From Calliopsis andreniformis (Eukaryota > Arthropoda > Insecta > Hymenoptera > Andrenidae), in contig NW_027480535.1 in assembly GCF_051401765.1 (NCBI RefSeq), forward strand, positions 744,001-808,000: a DNA stretch of 64,000 bases, given 5' to 3'. Made by a program: the position numbers and the translations under genes. Below, piece by piece: positions 12,698 through 26,171 of this stretch (position 1 is its first letter; every line of letters starts with the position of its first letter). The notes under the pieces are model-generated. The model was not told the origin of the DNA and ran no database searches. It saw only the letters and a list, made by a program, of their open reading frames with translations.

Positions 12698-15600
12698 AGG
12701 ATTGAGGATTGATGATTGAGTATTGAGGATTGAAGATTGAGGATTGGGGATTGAGGATTGAGGACTGAGGATTGGTGATTGAGGATTGATGATTGAGTAT
12801 TGAGGACTGAAGATTGAGGATTGAGGATTGAGGATTGAGGATTGAGGATTGAGTATTGAGGATTGAGAATTGAGGATTGAGGATTGAGGGTTGAAGATTG
12901 TGTATTCAGGATTGAAGATTGAGGATTGAGGATTGAGGATTGTGGATTGACGATGAGGGCTGAGGGTTGAGGATTGAGGTTTGAGGACTGAGGACTGAGG
13001 ATTGAGGATTCAGAATTGAGGATTGAGGATTGAGGATTGAAGATTGAGGATTGGGTATTGAGGATTGAAGAATGAGGATTGAGGATTGAGGACTGAGGAT
13101 TGAGGATTGAAGATTGAGGATTGAGGATTGAGGATTGAGGATTGAGGATTGAGTATTGAAGATTGAGTATTGAGGATTGAGGATTGAAGATTGGGGACTG
13201 GGGACTGAGTATTGAGGGTTGAGTGATGAGAATTGGTGTTTGTGGATAGAGATTTAAAGATTGCAGATTGAGTATTGAGTATTGAAAACTGTGAATTGAT
13301 GATATTCTATTGAGGATTGAGAATTTACAACTGATTGTTGAGGACTGAGGTCTGAAGATTGAGGATTGAGGATTGAGGATTGAGGATTGAGGATTGAGGA
13401 TTGAAGATTGAGGATTGGGTATTGCTGACTGAACATTGAGGATTGAGGATTGAGTATTGAGGATTGAGGACTGAAGATTGAATATTGATGATTGAAGATT
13501 GAGGATTGAGGATTGAGGGCTGTGGATTGAGGACGAGGACTGACGGTTCAGTATTGATGTCTGAGGTCTGAGGATTGGGGATTGAGGATTGAGGATTGAA
13601 GATTGAGTATTGAGGATTGAAGATTGAGGATTGAGGATTGAGGATTGAGGATTGACTATGAGGGCTGAGGGTTGAGGATTGAGGTTTGAGGACTGAGGAC
13701 TGAGGATTGAGGATTGAGAATTGAGGATTGAGGATTGAGGATTGAAGATTGAGGATTGGGTATTGAGGATCGAAGACTGAGGATTGAGGATTGAGGATTG
13801 AGGATTGAGGATTGAGGATTGAAGATTGAGGATTGAGGATTGAGGATTGAGGATTGAAGATTGAGTGTTGAGGATTGAAGATTGAGGATTGAGGATTGAG
13901 GATTGATGATTGCGTATTGATGATTGAAGATTGAGGATTGAGGATTGAGGATTGAGGACTGAGGATTGATGATTGAGGATTGATGATTGAGTATTGAGGA
14001 TTGAAGATTGAGGATTGAGGATTGAGGATTAAGGATTGAGTGTTGAGGATTGAGAATTGAGGATTGAGGGTTGAAGATTGTGTATTCAGGATTGAAGATT
14101 GAGGATTGAGGATTGACGATGAGGGCTGAGGGTTGAGGATTGAGGTTTGAGGACTGAGGACTGAGGATTGAGGATTGAGAATTGAGGATTGAGGATTGAG
14201 GATTGAAGATTGAGGATTGGGTATTGAGGATTGAAGAATGAGGATTGAGGTTTGAGGACTGAGGATTGGGGATTGAAGATTGAGGACTGAGGATTGAGGA
14301 TTGAGGATTGAGGATTGAGGATAGAGGATTGAAGATTGAGTATTGAGGTTTGAAGATTGAGGATTTTGGATTGAGGATTGAGGATTGAGTATTGAACATT
14401 GAGGATTGGGGATTGAGTATTGACGATTGAGGATTCAGTATTGAGGATAGAGAATTGAGGATTGAGGATTGAAGGTTGAGTATTGAGGATTGAAGATTGA
14501 GGATTGAGGATTGAGTATTGTGGATTGACTATGAGGGCTGAGGGTTGAGGATTGAGGTTTGAGGACTGAGGATTGAGGATTGAGGATTGAAGATTGAGGA
14601 TTGGGTATTGCTGACTGAACATTGAGGATTGAGGATTGAGAATTGAGGATTGAGGATTGAGGATTGAAGATTGAGGATTGTGTATTGAGGATCGAAGACT
14701 GAGGATAGACGATACAGGATTGAGGATTGAGGATTGAAGATTGAGGATTGAGGATTGAGGATTGAGGATTGAAGATTGAGTATTGAGGATTGAAGATTGA
14801 GGATTGAGGATTGTAGATTGATGATTGAGTATTGAGGATTGAAGATTGAGGATTGAGGATTGAGGATTGAAGATTGAGGATTGGGTATTGAGGATTGAAG
14901 AATGAGGATTGAGGATTGAGGACTGAGGATTGGGGATTGAAGATTGAGGACTGAGGATTGAGGATTGAGGATTGAGGATTGAGGATTGAGGATTGAGGAT
15001 TGGGGATTGAAGATTGAGGATTGGGTATTGCCTATTGAACATTGTGGATTGAGTGTTGAGGATTGAGGATTGAGGATTGGGTATTGAGGATTGAAGACTG
15101 AGGATTGAGGATTGAGGATTGAGGATTGAGGATTGAAGATTGAGGATTGAGTATTGAGGATTGAAGAATCAGTGTTGAGGATTGAGGTTTGAGGATTGAG
15201 GACTGAGGATTGAGGATTGAGGATTGAGGATTGAGGATTGAGGATTGAGGATTGAGGATTGAGTATTGAAGATTGAGGATTGAGGATTGAGGATTGAGGA
15301 TTGAGGATTGAAGATTGAGGATTGGGGACTGAGTGTTGAGGGTTGAGTGATGAGAATTGATGTTTGTGGATAGAGATTTAAAGATAGCAGATTGAGTATT
15401 GAGTATTGAAAGCTGCGAATTGATGATATTCTATTGAGGATTGAGAATTGACAACTGATTTTTGAGCACTGAGGTCTGAAGATTGAGGATTCAGGATTGA
15501 GGATTCAGGATTGAGGTTTGAGTACTGAGGATTGAGGATTGAGGATTGAGGATTGAGGATTGAGGATTGAGGATTGAAGATTGAGGATTGGGTATTGCTG

Positions 15601-17106
15601 ACTGAACATTGAGGATTGAGGATTGAGGATTGAGGATTGAGGATTGAGGACTGAGGATTGATGATTGAGGATTGATGATTGAGTATTGAGGATTGAAGAT
15701 TGAGGATTGAGGATTGAGGATTAAGGATTGAGTGTTGAGGATTGAGAATTGAGGATTGAGGGTTGAAGGTTGTGTATTCAGGATTGAAGATTGAGGATTG
15801 AGGATTGAGGATTGAGGATTGACGATGAGGGCTGAGGGTTGAGGATTGAGGTTTGAGGACTGAGGACTGAGGATTGAGGATTGAGAATTGAGGATTGAGG
15901 ATTGAGGATTGAAGATTGAGGATTGGGTATTGAGGATTGAAGAATGAGGATTGAGGATTGAGGACTGAGGATTGGGGATTGAAGATTGAGGACTGAGGAT
16001 TGAGGATTGAGGATTGAGGATTGAGGATAGAGGATTGAAGATTGAGGATTTTGGATTGAGGATTGAGGATTGAGTATTGAACATTGAGGATTGGGGATTG
16101 AGTATTGACGATTGAGGATTCAGTATTGAGGATTGAGAATTGAGGATTGAGGATTGAAGGTTGAGTATTGAGGATTGAAGATTGAGGATTGAGGATTGAG
16201 TATTGTGGATTGACTATGAGGGCTGAGGGTTGAGGATTGAAGTTTGAGGACTGAGGACTGAGGATTGAGGATTGAGAATTGAGGATTGAGGATTGAGGAT
16301 TGAAGATTGAGGATTGTGTATTGAGGATCGAAGACTGAGGATAGACGATTCAGGATTGAGGATTGAGGATTGAAGATTGAGGATTGAGGATTGAGGATTG
16401 AGGATTGAAGATTGAGTATTGAGGATTGAAGATTGAGGATTGAGGATTGTAGATTGATGATTGAGTATTGAGGATTGAAGATTGAGGATTGAGGATTGAG
16501 GATTGAAGATTGAGGATTGGGTATTGAGGATTGAAGAATGAGGATTGAGGATTGAGGACTGAGGATTGGGGATTGAAGATTGAGGACTGAGGATTGAGGA
16601 TTGAGGATTGAGGATTGAGGATTGAGGATTGAGGATTGGGGATTGAAGATTGAGGATTGGGTATTGCCTATTGAACATTGTGGATTGAGTGTTGAGGATT
16701 GAGGATTGAGGATTGGGTATTGAGGATTGAAGACTGAGGATTGAGGATTGAGGATTGAGGATTGAGGATTGAAGATTGAGGATTGAGTATTGAGGATTGA
16801 AGAATCAGTGTTGAGGATTGAGGTTTGAGGATTGAGGACTGAGGATTGAGGATTGAGGATTGAGGATTGAGGATTGAGGATTGAGGATTGAGGATTGAGT
16901 ATTGAAGATTGAGGATTGAGGATTGAGGATTGAGGATTGAGGATTGAAGATTGAGGATTAGGGACTGAGTGTTGAGGGTTGAGTGATGAGAATTGATGTT
17001 TGTGGATAGAGATTTAAAGATAGCAGATTGAGTATTGAGTATTGAAAGCTGCGAATTGATGATATTCTATTGAGGATTGAGAATTGACAACTGATTTTTG
17101 AGCACT

Positions 17107-20100
17107 GAGGTCTGAAGATTGAGGATTCAGGATTGAGGATTCAGGATTGAGGTTTGAGTACTGAGGATTGAGGATTGAGGATTGAGGATTGAGGATTGAG
17201 GATTGAGGATTGAAGATTGAGGATTGGGTATTGCTGACTGAACATTGAGGATTGAGGATTGAGGATTGAGGATTGAGGATTGAGGACTGAGGATTGATGA
17301 TTGAGGATTGATGATTGAGTATTGAGGATTGAAGATTGAGGATTGAGGATTGAGGATTAAGGATTGAGTGTTGAGGATTGAGAATTGAGGATTGAGGGTT
17401 GAAGATTGTGTATTCAGGATTGAAGATTGAGGATTGAGGATTGAGGATTGAGGATTGACGATGAGGGCTGAGGGTTGAGGATTGAGGTTTGAGGACTGAG
17501 GACTGAGGATTGAGGATTGAGAATTGAGGATTGAGGATTGAGGATTGAGGACTGAGGATTGGGGATTGAAGATTGAGGACTGAGGATTGAGGATTGAGGA
17601 TTGAGGATTGAGGATTGAGGATTGAAGATTGAGTATTGAGGTTTGAAGATTGAGGATTTAGGATTGAGGATTGAGGATTGAGTATTGAACATTGAGGATT
17701 GGGGATTGAGGATTGACGATTGAGGATTCAGTATTGAGGATTGAGAATTGAGGATTGAGGATTGAAGGTTGAGTATTGAGGATTGAAGATTGAGGATTGA
17801 GGATTGAGTATTGAGGATTGACTATGAGGGCTGAGGGTTGAGGATTGAGGTTTGAGGACTGAGGACTGATGATTGAGGATTGAGAATTGAGGATTGAGGA
17901 TTGAGGATTGAAGATTGACGATTGGGTATTGAGGATCGAAGACTGAGGATAGACGATTGAGGATTGAGGATTGAGGATTGAAGATTGAGGATTGAGGATT
18001 GAGGATTGAGGATTGAAGATTGAGTATTGAGGATTGAAGATTGAGGATTGAGGATTGAAGATTGATGATTGAGTATTGAGGATTGAGGATTGAGGATTGA
18101 GGATTGAGGATTGAGGATTGAGTACTGAGGATTGATGATTGAGGATTGATGATTGAGTATTGAGGATTGAAGATTGAGGATTGAGGATTGAGGATTGAGG
18201 ATTGAGGATTGAGGATTGAGTTTTAAGGATTGAGAATTGAGGATTGAGGGCTGAAGATTGTGTATACAGGATTGAAGATTGAGGATTGAGGATTGAGGAT
18301 TGAGGATTGAGTATTGAAGATTGAGTATTGAGGATTGAATGTAGGGGATTGAGGTTTGAGGATTGATGATTGAGGATTGAAGATTGAGGACTGGGGACTG
18401 AGTATTGAGTGTTGAGTTATGAGAATTGGTGTTTGTGTATAGAGATTTAAAGATTGCAGATTGAGTATTGAGTATTGAAAACTGTGAATTGATGATACTC
18501 TATTGAGGATTGAGAATTTACAACTGATTGTTGAGGACTGAGGTCTGAAGGTTGAGGATTCAGGATTGAGGATCCAGGATTGAGGTTTGAGGACTGAGGA
18601 TTGAGGATTGAGGATTGGGGATTGAAGATTGAGGATTGGGTATTGCGTATTGAACATTGAGGATTGAGGATTGGGGATTGAGGATTGAGGATTGGGTATT
18701 GAGGGTTGAAGACTGAGGATTGAGGATTGAGGATTGAGGATTGAGGATTGAAGATTGACGATTGAGGATTGAGGATTGAGGATTGAAGATTGAGTATTGA
18801 GGATTGAAGATTGAGGATTGAGGATTGAGGATTGAGGATTGAGTATTGAGGATTGAGAATTGAGGATTGAGGGTGGAAGATTGTGTATTCAGGATTGAAG
18901 ATTGAGGATTGAGGATTGAGGATTGAGGATTGACGATGAGGGCTGAGGGTTGAGGATTGAGGTTTGAGGACTGAGGACTGAGGATTGAGGATTGAGAATT
19001 GAGGATTGAGGATTGAGGATTGAAGATTGAGGATTGGATATTGAGGATTTAAGAATGAGGATAGAGGATTGAGGACTGAGGATTGAGGATTGAAGATTGA
19101 GGATTGAGGATTGAGGATTGAGGATTGAGGATTGAAGATTGAGTATTGAGGATTGAGGATTGAAGATTGAGGACGGGGGACTGAGTATTGAGGGTTGAGT
19201 GACGAGAATTGGTGTTTGTGGATAGAGATTTAAAGATTGCAGATTGAGTATTGAGTATTGAAGACTGTGAATTGATGATATTCTATTGAGGATTGAGAAT
19301 TTACAACTGATTGTTGAGGACTGAGGTCTGAAGATTGAGGATTCAGGATTGAGGATCCAGGATTGAGGTTTGAGGACTGAGGATTGTGGATTGAGGATTG
19401 AGGATTGAGGATTGAGGATTGAGGATTGAGGATTGGGTATTGAGGATTGAAGACTGAGGATTGAGGATTCAGGATTGAGGATTGAGGATTGAAGATTGAG
19501 GATTGTGGATTGAGGATTCAGGATTGAAGATTGAGTATTGAGGATTGAAGGTTGAGGATTGAGGATTGAGGATTGATGATTGAGTATTGAGGATTGAAGA
19601 TTGAGGATTGGGGATTGAGGATTGAGGACTGAGGATTGGTGATTGAGGATTGATGATTGAGTATTGAGGACTGAAGATTGAGGATTGAGGATTGAGGATT
19701 GAGGATTGAGGATTGAGTATTGAGGATTGAGAATTGAGGATTGAGTATTGAGGGTTGAAGATTGTGTATTCAGGATTGAAGATTGAGGATTGAGGATTGA
19801 GTATTGTGGATTGACGATGAGGGCTGAGGGTTGAGGATTGAGGTTTGAGGACTGAGGACTGAGGATTGAGGATTCAGAATTGAGGATTGAGGATTGAGGA
19901 TTGAAGATTGAGGATAGGGTATTGAGGATTGAAGAATGAGGATTGAGGATTGAGGACTGAGGATTGAGGATTGAAGATTGAGGATTGAGGATTGAGGATT
20001 GAGGATTGAAGATTGAGTATTGAGGATTGAAGGTAGGGGATTGAGGATTGAGGATTGAGGATTGAGGATTGAGGACTGAAGATTGAGGACTGGGGACTGA

Positions 20101-20238
20101 GTATTGAGGGCTGAGTGATGAGAATTGATGTTTGTGGATAGAGATTTAAAGATTGCAGATTGAGTATTGAGTATTGAAAACTGTGAATTGATGATATTCT
20201 ATTGAGGATTGAGAATTTACAACTGATTGTTGAGGACT
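17107..20238 (+). repeat. 3,132-bp tandem unit, copy 1
   Basis: Starts at GAGGTCTG at 17107, which recurs at 20239 and 23371, so the period is exactly 3,132 bp over its whole length (cores 17013, 18446, 19229, 20145 shift to 20145, 21578, 22361, 23277). 3,132 equals 448x7-4, and four GAGGGC hexamers lie inside (near 17461, 17823, 18937, 19816). Very few differences from the next copy were seen, for example GACGATTG here against GAGGATTG near 21885, and GAAGATTG against GGAGATTG near 20345. Confidence 0.92.
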
Positions 20239-23200
20239 GAGGTCTGAAGATTGAGGATTCAGGATTGAGGATTCAGGATTGAGGTTTGAGTACTGAGGAT
20301 TGAGGATTGAGGATTGAGGATTGAGGATTGAGGATTGAGGATTGGAGATTGAGGATTGGGTATTGCTGACTGAACATTGAGGATTGAGGATTGAGGATTG
20401 AGGATTGAGGATTGAGGACTGAGGATTGATGATTGAGGATTGATGATTGAGTATTGAGGATTGAAGATTGAGGATTGAGGATTGAGGATTAAGGATTGAG
20501 TGTTGAGGATTGAGAATTGAGGATTGAGGGTTGAAGATTGTGTATTCAGGATTGAAGATTGAGGATTGAGGATTGAGGATTGAGGATTGACGATGAGGGC
20601 TGAGGGTTGAGGATTGAGGTTTGAGGACTGAGGACTGAGGATTGAGGATTGAGAATTGAGGATTGAGGATTGAGGATTGAGGACTGAGGATTGGGGATTG
20701 AAGATTGAGGACTGAGGATTGAGGATTGAGGATTGAGGATTGAGGATTGAGGATTGAAGATTGAGTATTGAGGTTTGAAGATTGAGGATTTAGGATTGAG
20801 GATTGAGGATTGAGTATTGAACATTGAGGATTGGGGATTGAGGATTGACGATTGAGGATTCAGTATTGAGGATTGAGAATTGAGGATTGAGGATTGAAGG
20901 TTGAGTATTGAGGATTGAAGATTGAGGATTGAGGATTGAGTATTGAGGATTGACTATGAGGGCTGAGGGTTGAGGATTGAGGTTTGAGGACTGAGGACTG
21001 ATGATTGAGGATTGAGAATTGAGGATTGAGGATTGAGGATTGAAGATTGACGATTGGGTATTGAGGATCGAAGACTGAGGATAGACGATTGAGGATTGAG
21101 GATTGAGGATTGAAGATTGAGGATTGAGGATTGAGGATTGAGGATTGAAGATTGAGTATTGAGGATTGAAGATTGAGGATTGAGGATTGAAGATTGATGA
21201 TTGAGTATTGAGGATTGAGGATTGAGGATTGAGGATTGAGGATTGAGGATTGAGTACTGAGGATTGATGATTGAGGATTGATGATTGAGTATTGAGGATT
21301 GAAGATTGAGGATTGAGGATTGAGGATTGAGGATTGAGGATTGAGGATTGAGTTTTAAGGATTGAGAATTGAGGATTGAGGGCTGAAGATTGTGTATACA
21401 GGATTGAAGATTGAGGATTGAGGATTGAGGATTGAGGATTGAGTATTGAAGATTGAGTATTGAGGATTGAATGTAGGGGATTGAGGTTTGAGGATTGATG
21501 ATTGAGGATTGAAGATTGAGGACTGGGGACTGAGTATTGAGTGTTGAGTTATGAGAATTGGTGTTTGTGTATAGAGATTTAAAGATTGCAGATTGAGTAT
21601 TGAGTATTGAAAACTGTGAATTGATGATACTCTATTGAGGATTGAGAATTTACAACTGATTGTTGAGGACTGAGGTCTGAAGGTTGAGGATTCAGGATTG
21701 AGGATCCAGGATTGAGGTTTGAGGACTGAGGATTGAGGATTGAGGATTGGGGATTGAAGATTGAGGATTGGGTATTGCGTATTGAACATTGAGGATTGAG
21801 GATTGGGGATTGAGGATTGAGGATTGGGTATTGAGGGTTGAAGACTGAGGATTGAGGATTGAGGATTGAGGATTGAGGATTGAAGATTGAGGATTGAGGA
21901 TTGAGGATTGAGGATTGAAGATTGAGTATTGAGGATTGAAGATTGAGGATTGAGGATTGAGGATTGAGGATTGAGTATTGAGGATTGAGAATTGAGGATT
22001 GAGGGTGGAAGATTGTGTATTCAGGATTGAAGATTGAGGATTGAGGATTGAGGATTGAGGATTGACGATGAGGGCTGAGGGTTGAGGATTGAGGTTTGAG
22101 GACTGAGGACTGAGGATTGAGGATTGAGAATTGAGGATTGAGGATTGAGGATTGAAGATTGAGGATTGGATATTGAGGATTTAAGAATGAGGATAGAGGA
22201 TTGAGGACTGAGGATTGAGGATTGAAGATTGAGGATTGAGGATTGAGGATTGAGGATTGAGGATTGAAGATTGAGTATTGAGGATTGAGGATTGAAGATT
22301 GAGGACGGGGGACTGAGTATTGAGGGTTGAGTGACGAGAATTGGTGTTTGTGGATAGAGATTTAAAGATTGCAGATTGAGTATTGAGTATTGAAGACTGT
22401 GAATTGATGATATTCTATTGAGGATTGAGAATTTACAACTGATTGTTGAGGACTGAGGTCTGAAGATTGAGGATTCAGGATTGAGGATCCAGGATTGAGG
22501 TTTGAGGACTGAGGATTGTGGATTGAGGATTGAGGATTGAGGATTGAGGATTGAGGATTGAGGATTGGGTATTGAGGATTGAAGACTGAGGATTGAGGAT
22601 TCAGGATTGAGGATTGAGGATTGAAGATTGAGGATTGTGGATTGAGGATTCAGGATTGAAGATTGAGTATTGAGGATTGAAGGTTGAGGATTGAGGATTG
22701 AGGATTGATGATTGAGTATTGAGGATTGAAGATTGAGGATTGGGGATTGAGGATTGAGGACTGAGGATTGGTGATTGAGGATTGATGATTGAGTATTGAG
22801 GACTGAAGATTGAGGATTGAGGATTGAGGATTGAGGATTGAGGATTGAGTATTGAGGATTGAGAATTGAGGATTGAGTATTGAGGGTTGAAGATTGTGTA
22901 TTCAGGATTGAAGATTGAGGATTGAGGATTGAGTATTGTGGATTGACGATGAGGGCTGAGGGTTGAGGATTGAGGTTTGAGGACTGAGGACTGAGGATTG
23001 AGGATTCAGAATTGAGGATTGAGGATTGAGGATTGAAGATTGAGGATAGGGTATTGAGGATTGAAGAATGAGGATTGAGGATTGAGGACTGAGGATTGAG
23101 GATTGAAGATTGAGGATTGAGGATTGAGGATTGAGGATTGAAGATTGAGTATTGAGGATTGAAGGTAGGGGATTGAGGATTGAGGATTGAGGATTGAGGA

Positions 23201-23370
23201 TTGAGGACTGAAGATTGAGGACTGGGGACTGAGTATTGAGGGCTGAGTGATGAGAATTGATGTTTGTGGATAGAGATTTAAAGATTGCAGATTGAGTATT
23301 GAGTATTGAAAACTGTGAATTGATGATATTCTATTGAGGATTGAGAATTTACAACTGATTGTTGAGGACT
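20239..23370 (+). repeat. 3,132-bp tandem unit, copy 2
   Basis: Near-identical head-to-tail copy of 17107-20238. It ends within a core at 23371, after which the sequence leaves the tandem into the divergent island at 23391. HOR copies 2 and 3 carry only one unit of this segment, so this duplication is private to HOR copy 1. Confidence 0.92.
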
Positions 23371-23390
23371 GAGGTCTGAAGATTGAGGAT

Positions 23391-23610
23391 TCAGGATTGA
23401 GGATCCAGGATTGAGGTTTGAGGAGTGAGGATTGAGGATTGAGGATTGAAGATTGAGGTTTGAGGGTTGAGGATTGAGGGTTGAGGACTGATGATTGAGG
23501 ATTGAGGATTGAGCATTGACGATTGAAGATTGAAGACTGTGGATTGAGGATTGAAAATTGACGATTGAGGATTGTGGATTGAGGATTGAGGATTGAACAT
23601 TGAGGACTGA
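23391..23610 (+). repeat. Divergent island, once per large HOR (copy 1)
   Basis: A stretch of unusually varied heptamers (TGAGGAG, TGAGCAT, TGACGAT, TGAAAAT, TGTGGAT, TGAACAT, TGAGTGT) that stays in 7-bp register. It occurs four times only: 23391, 37451, 50849 and 63090, with spacings 14,060, 13,398 and 12,241. It therefore works as a landmark that counts HOR copies. Each copy is followed at once by the delta-type core (GAGGCTTGAAGG). Confidence 0.88.
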
Positions 23611-23621
23611 GTGTTGAGGGT

Positions 23622-23761
23622 TGAGTGATGAGAATTGATGTTTGTGGATAGAGGCTTGAAGGTTGCAGATTGTGTATTGAGTATTGAAAACTGTGAATTG
23701 AGGATATTCTATTGAGGATTCAGGATTGACAACTGATTGTTGAGGACTCAGGGCTGAAGAT
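23622..23761 (+). repeat. 140-bp core module, delta subtype (4 copies)
   Basis: TTTAAA is replaced by CTTGAA (GAGGCTTGAAGGTTG), at 23655, 37715, 51113 and 63354. Each lies 378 bp (exactly 54x7) after a beta core and 461 bp before the next beta core, and directly follows the divergent island. Confidence 0.85.
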
Positions 23762-24443
23762 TGAGGATTGAGGTTTGAGGATTGAGGATTGACGGTGAGG
23801 GCTGATGGTTGAGGATTGAGGTTTGAGGACTGAGGACTGAGGATTGAGGATTGAGAATCGAGGATTGAGGATTGAGGATTGAAGATTGTGGGTTGGGTAT
23901 TGAGGATTGAAGAATGAGGATTGAGGATTGAGGAGTGAGGATTGAGGATTGAAGATTGAGGATTGAGGATTGAGGATTGATGATTGAAGATTGAGTATTG
24001 AGGATTGAAGGTAGGGGATTGAGGATTGAGGATTGAGGATTGAGGATTGAAGATTGAGGACTGGGGACTGAGTATTGAGGGTTGAGTGATGAGAATTGGT
24101 GTTTGTGGATAGATATTTAAAGATTGCAGATTGAGTATTGAGTATTGAAAACTGTGAATTGATGATATTCTATTGAGGATTGAGAATTTACAACTGATTG
24201 TTGAGGACTGATGTCTGCAGATTGAGGATTCACGATTGAGGATCCAGGATTGAGGTTTGAGGACTGAGGATTGAGGATTGAGGATTGAGGATTGAGGATT
24301 GAGGATTGAGGATTGGGGATTGAAGATTGAGGATTGGGTATTGCGTATTGAACATTGAGGATTGAGGATTGAGGATTGAGGATTGAGGATTGAGGACTGA
24401 AGATTGAATATTGATGATTGAAGATTGAGTATTGAGGATTGAG

Positions 24444-24510
24444 GGTTGTGGATTGAGGACGGGGACTGAGGGTTGAGTATTGATGTCTGAGGTCTGAGGA
24501 TTGAGGATTG
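24444..24510 (+). repeat. Second hexamer landmark: GGGGAC / GAGGAC with TGATGTCTGAGGTCTG
   Basis: TGAGGAC is followed by a 6-bp unit (GGGGAC here and at about 38520 and 51918; GAGGAC at about 13532, 25352, 29858, 39403, 52810 and 53998), then by TGATGTC TGAGGTC. It is the only frequent rhythm break that is not of the GAGGGC family. Confidence 0.75.
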
Positions 24511-25699
24511 GGTATTGAGGATTGAAGAATGAGGATTGAGGATTGAGGACTGAGGATTGAGGATTGAAGATTGAGGACTGAGGATTGAGGATTGAGGATT
24601 GAGGATTGAGGATTGAGGATTGAAGATTGAGTATTGAGGTTTGAAGATTGAGGATTCTGGATTGAGGATTGAGGATTGAGTATTGAACATCGAGGATTGG
24701 GGATTGAGGATTGACGATTGAGGATTCAGTATTGAGGATTGAGAATTGAGGATTGAGGGTTGAAGGTTGAGTATTGAGGATTGAAGATTGAGGATTGAGG
24801 ATTGAGGATTGACGATTGACTATGAGGGCTGAGGGTTGAGGATTGAGGATTGAGGATTGAGTATTGAAGATTGAGTATTGAGGATTGAATGTAGGGGATT
24901 GAGGGTTGAGGACTGAGGATTGAGGATTGAAGATTGAGGACTGCGGACTGAGTATTGAGGGTTGAGTGATGAGAATTGGTGTTTGTGGATAGAGATTTAA
25001 AGATAGCAGATTGAGTATTGAGTATTGAAAGCTGTGAATTGATGATATTCTATTGAGGATTGAGAATTGACAACTGATTTTTGAGCACTGAGGTCTGAAG
25101 ATTGAGCATTCAGGATTGAGGATTCAGGATTGAGGATTCAGGATTGAGGTTTGAGTACTGAGGATTGAGGATTGAGGATTGAGGATTGAGGATTGAGGAT
25201 TGAGGATTGAGGATTGAAGATTGAGGATTGGGTATTGCTGACTGAACATTGAGGATTGAGGATTGAGGATTGAGTATTGAGGATTGAGGACTGAAGATTG
25301 AATATTTATGATTGAAGATTGAGGATTGAGGATTGAGGCCTGTGGATTGAGGACGAGGACTGAGGGTTCAGTATTGATGTCTGAGGTCTGAGGATTGAGG
25401 ATTGAGGATTGAGGATTGAAGATTGAGTATTGAGGTTTGAAGATTGAGGATTTTGGATTGAGGATTGAGGATTGAGTATTGAAGATTGAGGATTGTGGAT
25501 TGAGGATTGACGATTGAGGATTCAGTATTGAGGATTGAGAATTGAGGATAGAGGATTGAAGGTTGAGTATTGAGGATTGAAGATTGAGGATTGAGGATTG
25601 AGGATTGAGGTTTGACTATGAGGGCTGAGGGTTGAGGATTGAGGTTTGAGGACTGAGGACTGAGGATTGAGGATTGAGAATTGAGGATTGAGGATTGAG

Positions 25700-26171
25700 G
25701 ATTGAGGATTGAGGATTGAGGGTTGAAGATTGTGTATTCAGGATTGAAGATTGAGGATTGAGGATCGAGGATTGAGGATTGACGATTAGGGCTGAGGGTT
25801 GAGGATTGAGGTTTGAGGACTGAGGACTGTGGATTGAGGATTGAGAATTGAGGATTGAGGATTGAGGATTGAAGATTGAGGATTGGGTATTGAGGATTGA
25901 AGAATGAGGATTGAGGATTGATGATTGAGTATTGAGGATTGAAGATTGACGATTGAGGATTGAGGATTGAGGGTTGAAGATTGTGTATTCAGGATTGAAG
26001 ATTGAGGATTGAGGATCGAGGATTGAGGATTGACGATTAGGGCTGAGGGTTGAGGATTGAGGTTTGAGGACTGAGGACTGTGGATTGAGGATTGAGAATT
26101 GAGGATTGAGGATTGAGGATTGAAGATTGAGGATTGGGTATTGAGGATTGAAGAATGAGGATTGAGGATTG
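25700..26171 (+). repeat. 251-bp tandem duplication (1.9 copies)
   Basis: The rare string GACGATTAGGGC occurs at 25781 and again at 26032, 251 bp apart, with matching flanks from 25700 to 26171. The equivalent places in HOR copies 2 and 3 (40023 and 53428) have it once. 251 equals 36x7-1, with one TAGGGC hexamer per unit. Confidence 0.85.
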
